NCBI GenBank assembly: GCA_020637595.1
Contig: JACKKE010000001.1
Span: forward strand, 186,001 to 250,000
Length of the DNA stretch: 64,000 nucleotides
Direction: 5' to 3'
From: Rhodobacter sp.
GTDB lineage: Bacteria; Pseudomonadota; Alphaproteobacteria; Rhodobacterales; Rhodobacteraceae
Shown here: piece after piece, positions 61,403 to 64,000 of the stretch
How positions within the stretch are numbered: position 1 is the stretch's first letter
Layout of the letters: every line of letters starts with the position of its first letter
The notes under the pieces: generated by a model
Database searches by the model: none
Told to the model about the DNA's origin: nothing
Seen by the model: only the letters and a program-made list of their open reading frames with translations
Position numbers and translations under genes: made by a program

Positions 61403-63249
61403 TGCGCGGCGACCTCGTGGCTGTGATCGGTGGCGGCGGCCAGATCGACGGTGAACACCGCGCCGCCATCCGGGTGGTTGCACGCGCCCAGAGTCCCGCC
61501 AAAATCGCGCACGATGTTATAGGAAATCGACAGCCCCAGCCCCAGCCCCTTGCCAGGGCTCTTGGTGGTAAAGAACGGGTCGAACAGCTGCGCCAGGGTA
61601 TCATCCGACAGGCCGGGGCCGACATCGCGCACCGTCAGCTGCACCCGCCCGGCATCCGCATGCACGGCGATCTCCAGCCGGGGGGCGGATTGATCCTCCA
61701 TCGCGTCGAGGGCGTTCGACACCAGGTTCATCACCACCTGCTGCAGCCGCACGCGCCCGCCCATCACCGCGATCTCGCCCTCGGGGCGGTCCTGCACCAC
61801 CACCGCCCGCGCGGCCTTCAGCCGTGGCGCCATCAGGCCCAGCGCATCGTCGAGAACCCCCATCAGCGGCACCGGCCCGGCCCGGTCCTGCGGACGGCGG
61901 GCAAAGTTGCGCAGATGTTTCGAGATCGCCGCCATCCGGTCGGCCATCTGCGAGATCAGCGTCACGTTCTGGCGCGCCTCGGCGTCGCGGCCGCGGTCGA
62001 GGAAGGCGGCGGCGTTCTCGGCGTAGCTCTTGACCGCGGCCAGCGGCTGGTTGAATTCGTGGCTGAGCGCGGCCGACATCTGCCCCAGCGCCGCCAGCTT
62101 GCCCGCCTGCACCAATTCGTTCTGGGTCTGCCGCAGCCGGTGTTCGGTTGCCTTGCGGTCCTCGATTTCCTGGATCAGCTGCCGGTTCACCTGGTTGAGG
62201 TCGGCTGTCCGTTCCGCCACTCGCTTTTCCAGCAGCGCGTGCTGCAGGCGCTGCAGGTCAAAGCGTTCGACCAGCCGTGCCCGGCGTTGCAGGAACACGC
62301 CGGCAACCAGTCCGGCCAGCAGGATACCCAGCACCAGAAGCGCCAGCATCGTCAACGCCTGCGAGCGCGCGGGCGCGGTCGGGTGCAGGATCGTCACGGT
62401 CCAGCCGGCCTCGGGGATCACCCGCGACGAGCTGACGAAATCGCCGGCGCCGTCGATGCTGGTCAGGCGCAGGCGGTCCTGCAGATCGCGGTTCTGCGCC
62501 ATCAGCGGCAGGATCCGTTCGAGTGGGTATTGCCGGGTGCCGGCGATCGCGGCCAGTTCCTCGGCCTCGAGCGGGTGCAGCGTGCGGAAATGCCACTCGG
62601 GGCGGTTCGACATGAACACGATGCCGCGCCGGTCGGTGACGATGATGTCCGCCTCGCCGCCGCGCCAGGCGTCCTCGAACCCGTCGACGGTGAATTTCAG
62701 CGCGACCACCCCGACGATCCGGGTGCCGTCCTCGACCGGCGCGGCATAGAAATAGCCGCGCTCCAGCGAGGTCGTGCCGAGGGCGAAATAGCGGCCCAAC
62801 CCGCCGTCGAGCGCCTGCGTGAAATAGGGCCTGAACTCGAAGCTGCGGCCCAGAAAGGTCCGGTCCTGCCGGTAGTTGCTGGCGGCGATGGTCATGCCGG
62901 TGATGTCCATCAGATAGATGTCCGAGGCGCTGACCAGATGCGCGGTCTGGCGCAGTTCCTCGTTGATGCGGGCCTGCAGGGTGGTGTTGCCGGGGTCGGC
63001 CAGCAGGGCTGGCAGTTGCGGGCGTTCGGCGATCAGCGCCGGCAGCGGTTGATACCGGCGCAGTGCCCCTTCGAGGGCCTCGACCGCCAGCGTCAGCGTG
63101 GCCTCGCTCTGGCGGCCGGTCTCGATCAGAAAGAACCGCTCGATCCGTGGCAGCGCGAGGACACTGAGCGCCACCGCCGCCGCAACCACGGCCAAAAGCG
63201 CGCGGGTAGCGCGCGAGACGGGCAGGGGGCTGGGTCCGGTTCTTCTCAT
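61399..63249 (-). CDS. sensor histidine kinase, DctB-like
   Basis: A 616-residue membrane kinase. One helix near residues 20-40, a periplasmic double-PDC-like sensor to about 290 (SDIYLMDITGMTIAASNYRQDRTFLGRSF), a second helix near 305-325, a short coiled coil (EKRVAERTADLNQVNRQL), the phospho-acceptor in AALSHEFNQPLAAV, then ATP-binding N and G boxes (NLVSNALDAM, KGLGLGLSIS). The partner of the following regulator. I start at ATG 63249; a TTG at 63270 is possible. Confidence 0.93.
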   Translation of the reverse strand: MRRTGPSPLPVSRATRALLAVVAAAVALSVLALPRIERFFLIETGRQSEATLTLAVEALEGALRRYQPLPALIAERPQLPALLADPGNTTLQARINEELRQTAHLVSASDIYLMDITGMTIAASNYRQDRTFLGRSFEFRPYFTQALDGGLGRYFALGTTSLERGYFYAAPVEDGTRIVGVVALKFTVDGFEDAWRGGEADIIVTDRRGIVFMSNRPEWHFRTLHPLEAEELAAIAGTRQYPLERILPLMAQNRDLQDRLRLTSIDGAGDFVSSSRVIPEAGWTVTILHPTAPARSQALTMLALLVLGILLAGLVAGVFLQRRARLVERFDLQRLQHALLEKRVAERTADLNQVNRQLIQEIEDRKATEHRLRQTQNELVQAGKLAALGQMSAALSHEFNQPLAAVKSYAENAAAFLDRGRDAEARQNVTLISQMADRMAAISKHLRNFARRPQDRAGPVPLMGVLDDALGLMAPRLKAARAVVVQDRPEGEIAVMGGRVRLQQVVMNLVSNALDAMEDQSAPRLEIAVHADAGRVQLTVRDVGPGLSDDTLAQLFDPFFTTKSPGKGLGLGLSISYNIVRDFGGTLGACNHPDGGAVFTVDLAAATDHSHEVAAQ

Positions 63250-63296
63250 GGGGCTGAGTATGCGGTGCAATGCGGGCCTTGCCTAGAGCCGCCGCC

Positions 63297-64000
63297 TCAG
63301 CCGGCCCCGGGGGGCGGCGCGGTCAGCAGACGGGCGATCCGGCCGGCGGCGAGATTGGCCAGCAGGCCGAAATGCCCGGTGGCGATGGGTTCGACATGGA
63401 TCAACCCCGGCAGCATCGCGCGATAGGCCTCGGCCCCTTGTCGCGCGTCGTTCGAGGCGACGGCGATGGCGGGGGCGATCAGCGGCTCGGGTGGGGCGGC
63501 CTCGGCCAGGGCGATATGATGCAGGAACAGCGCCACCGCATCATGCAGGATCGCCTCGGGCGTGCTGCTGCGCGCGCGTCCGGTCCTGCGCAGCCAGTCC
63601 ACCAGATGCGTGGTGCGCCCGGCGGCATCCATCCCGGACAGCGCGGCGACCAGCGCCGCGAATCCGGCATCCGCCTGCGTCGGATGGCCGAGATATCCCT
63701 CGCGCTCGCCCCAGTCGAGGAAATCGCGCAGCATCAGCGCCAGTTGCCGTTGCGCCTCGTCGCCGGCGCCCAGCCAGGCCGGGTCGGCATCGAGCACGCC
63801 GATCAGCGCGATCTCGCGCCCCCTGGCCTGCAAGGCATGCGCCACCGCCATCGCCGCGAAACCGCCAAAGGAAAACCCGGCGAGGCGGATGGCGCCCTGC
63901 GGCTGATGCGCGGCGATCAGGTCGGCATAGGCGCCGGCCATCGCCTGAAGGGTCGTGAACTCGGCCCCGCCATCGACCAGCCGGCGCGAAATCAGCGCGC
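63297..64000 (-). CDS. thioesterase domain, NRPS/PKS type, 5' partial
   Basis: The last 234 codons of a gene that runs off the right edge. The frame is open to base 64000 with no start needed. The nucleophile elbow AGFSFGGFAAMAVAHALQ, Asp in LDADPAW and His in ATGHFGLL form an alpha/beta thioesterase triad. Such domains end nonribosomal peptide synthetases or act as stand-alone editing enzymes; the rest of the gene lies outside. It precedes the DctB-like kinase by 47 bp. Confidence 0.75.
   Translation of the reverse strand, partial: ALISRRLVDGGAEFTTLQAMAGAYADLIAAHQPQGAIRLAGFSFGGFAAMAVAHALQARGREIALIGVLDADPAWLGAGDEAQRQLALMLRDFLDWGEREGYLGHPTQADAGFAALVAALSGMDAAGRTTHLVDWLRRTGRARSSTPEAILHDAVALFLHHIALAEAAPPEPLIAPAIAVASNDARQGAEAYRAMLPGLIHVEPIATGHFGLLANLAAGRIARLLTAPPPGAG

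Overview
The window looks like chromosomal DNA of a high-GC alphaproteobacterium of the Rhodobacterales (Paracoccus/Rhodobacter/roseobacter type). Supporting signs are the single-cysteine IscR in front of a suf operon, the order glgP-glgB-glgC-glgA-glgX-malQ-pgm, TRAP transport of the TAXI type, a BKACE enzyme, and many ATGA/GTGA stop-start overlaps. Gene density is high, no gene-free stretch exceeds 300 bases, and I see no rRNA, insertion sequence, phage or CRISPR array. The genes at both window edges are cut. Layout, left to right. 1-5.2 kb: the end of a phthalate-dioxygenase-reductase-like protein, then a regulated cluster with a P450, a glutamine-synthetase-like ligase, an adrenodoxin-type ferredoxin, a divergent class I glutamine-amidotransferase-like hydrolase and a GntR repressor. 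I read it as an amine-degradation system working through gamma-glutamyl amides. 5.3 kb: tRNA-Ser(GGA). 5.6-10.6 kb: a THI5/SsuA-type ABC importer with a 5-formyl-THF cyclo-ligase paralogue and a divergent RpiR regulator sharing a palindromic control region, a candidate thiamin-precursor scavenging locus. 10.7-15.0 kb: an RND efflux pump and its adaptor behind a nested 50-bp palindrome. 15.3-21.9 kb: a LuxR-type regulator, an amidase and a branched-chain/urea/amide-type ABC importer with a permease-ATPase fusion. 22.2-23.0 kb: an FAH-family hydrolase. 23.2-36.2 kb: a complete seven-gene glycogen operon. 36.4-45.4 kb: an alpha/beta hydrolase, then iscR, a NifS-like desulfurase, sufB, three small proteins, sufC, sufD, two YIP1-like membrane proteins and sufS. 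45.5-47.2 kb: a secreted subtilisin-like protease and tRNA-Arg(CCG). 47.2-56.4 kb: an eight-gene minus-strand operon for aromatic or N-heteroaromatic ring degradation (hydrolase, extradiol dioxygenase, Rieske ferredoxin, FAD monooxygenase, MFS carrier, cyclase-family hydrolase, cupin, FAH hydrolase) with a divergent LysR regulator and a BKACE enzyme. 56.4-63.2 kb: a fused TRAP permease, a TAXI receptor and a DctB/DctD-type two-component system. 63.3-64 kb: the end of a thioesterase that may belong to a nonribosomal peptide assembly line. Overall the window pairs housekeeping metabolism (glycogen, Fe-S assembly) with several self-contained scavenging modules, each with its own regulator and transporter. 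The first (P450 plus gamma-glutamyl ligase/hydrolase) and the ring-cleavage operon are the best candidates for undescribed pathways.
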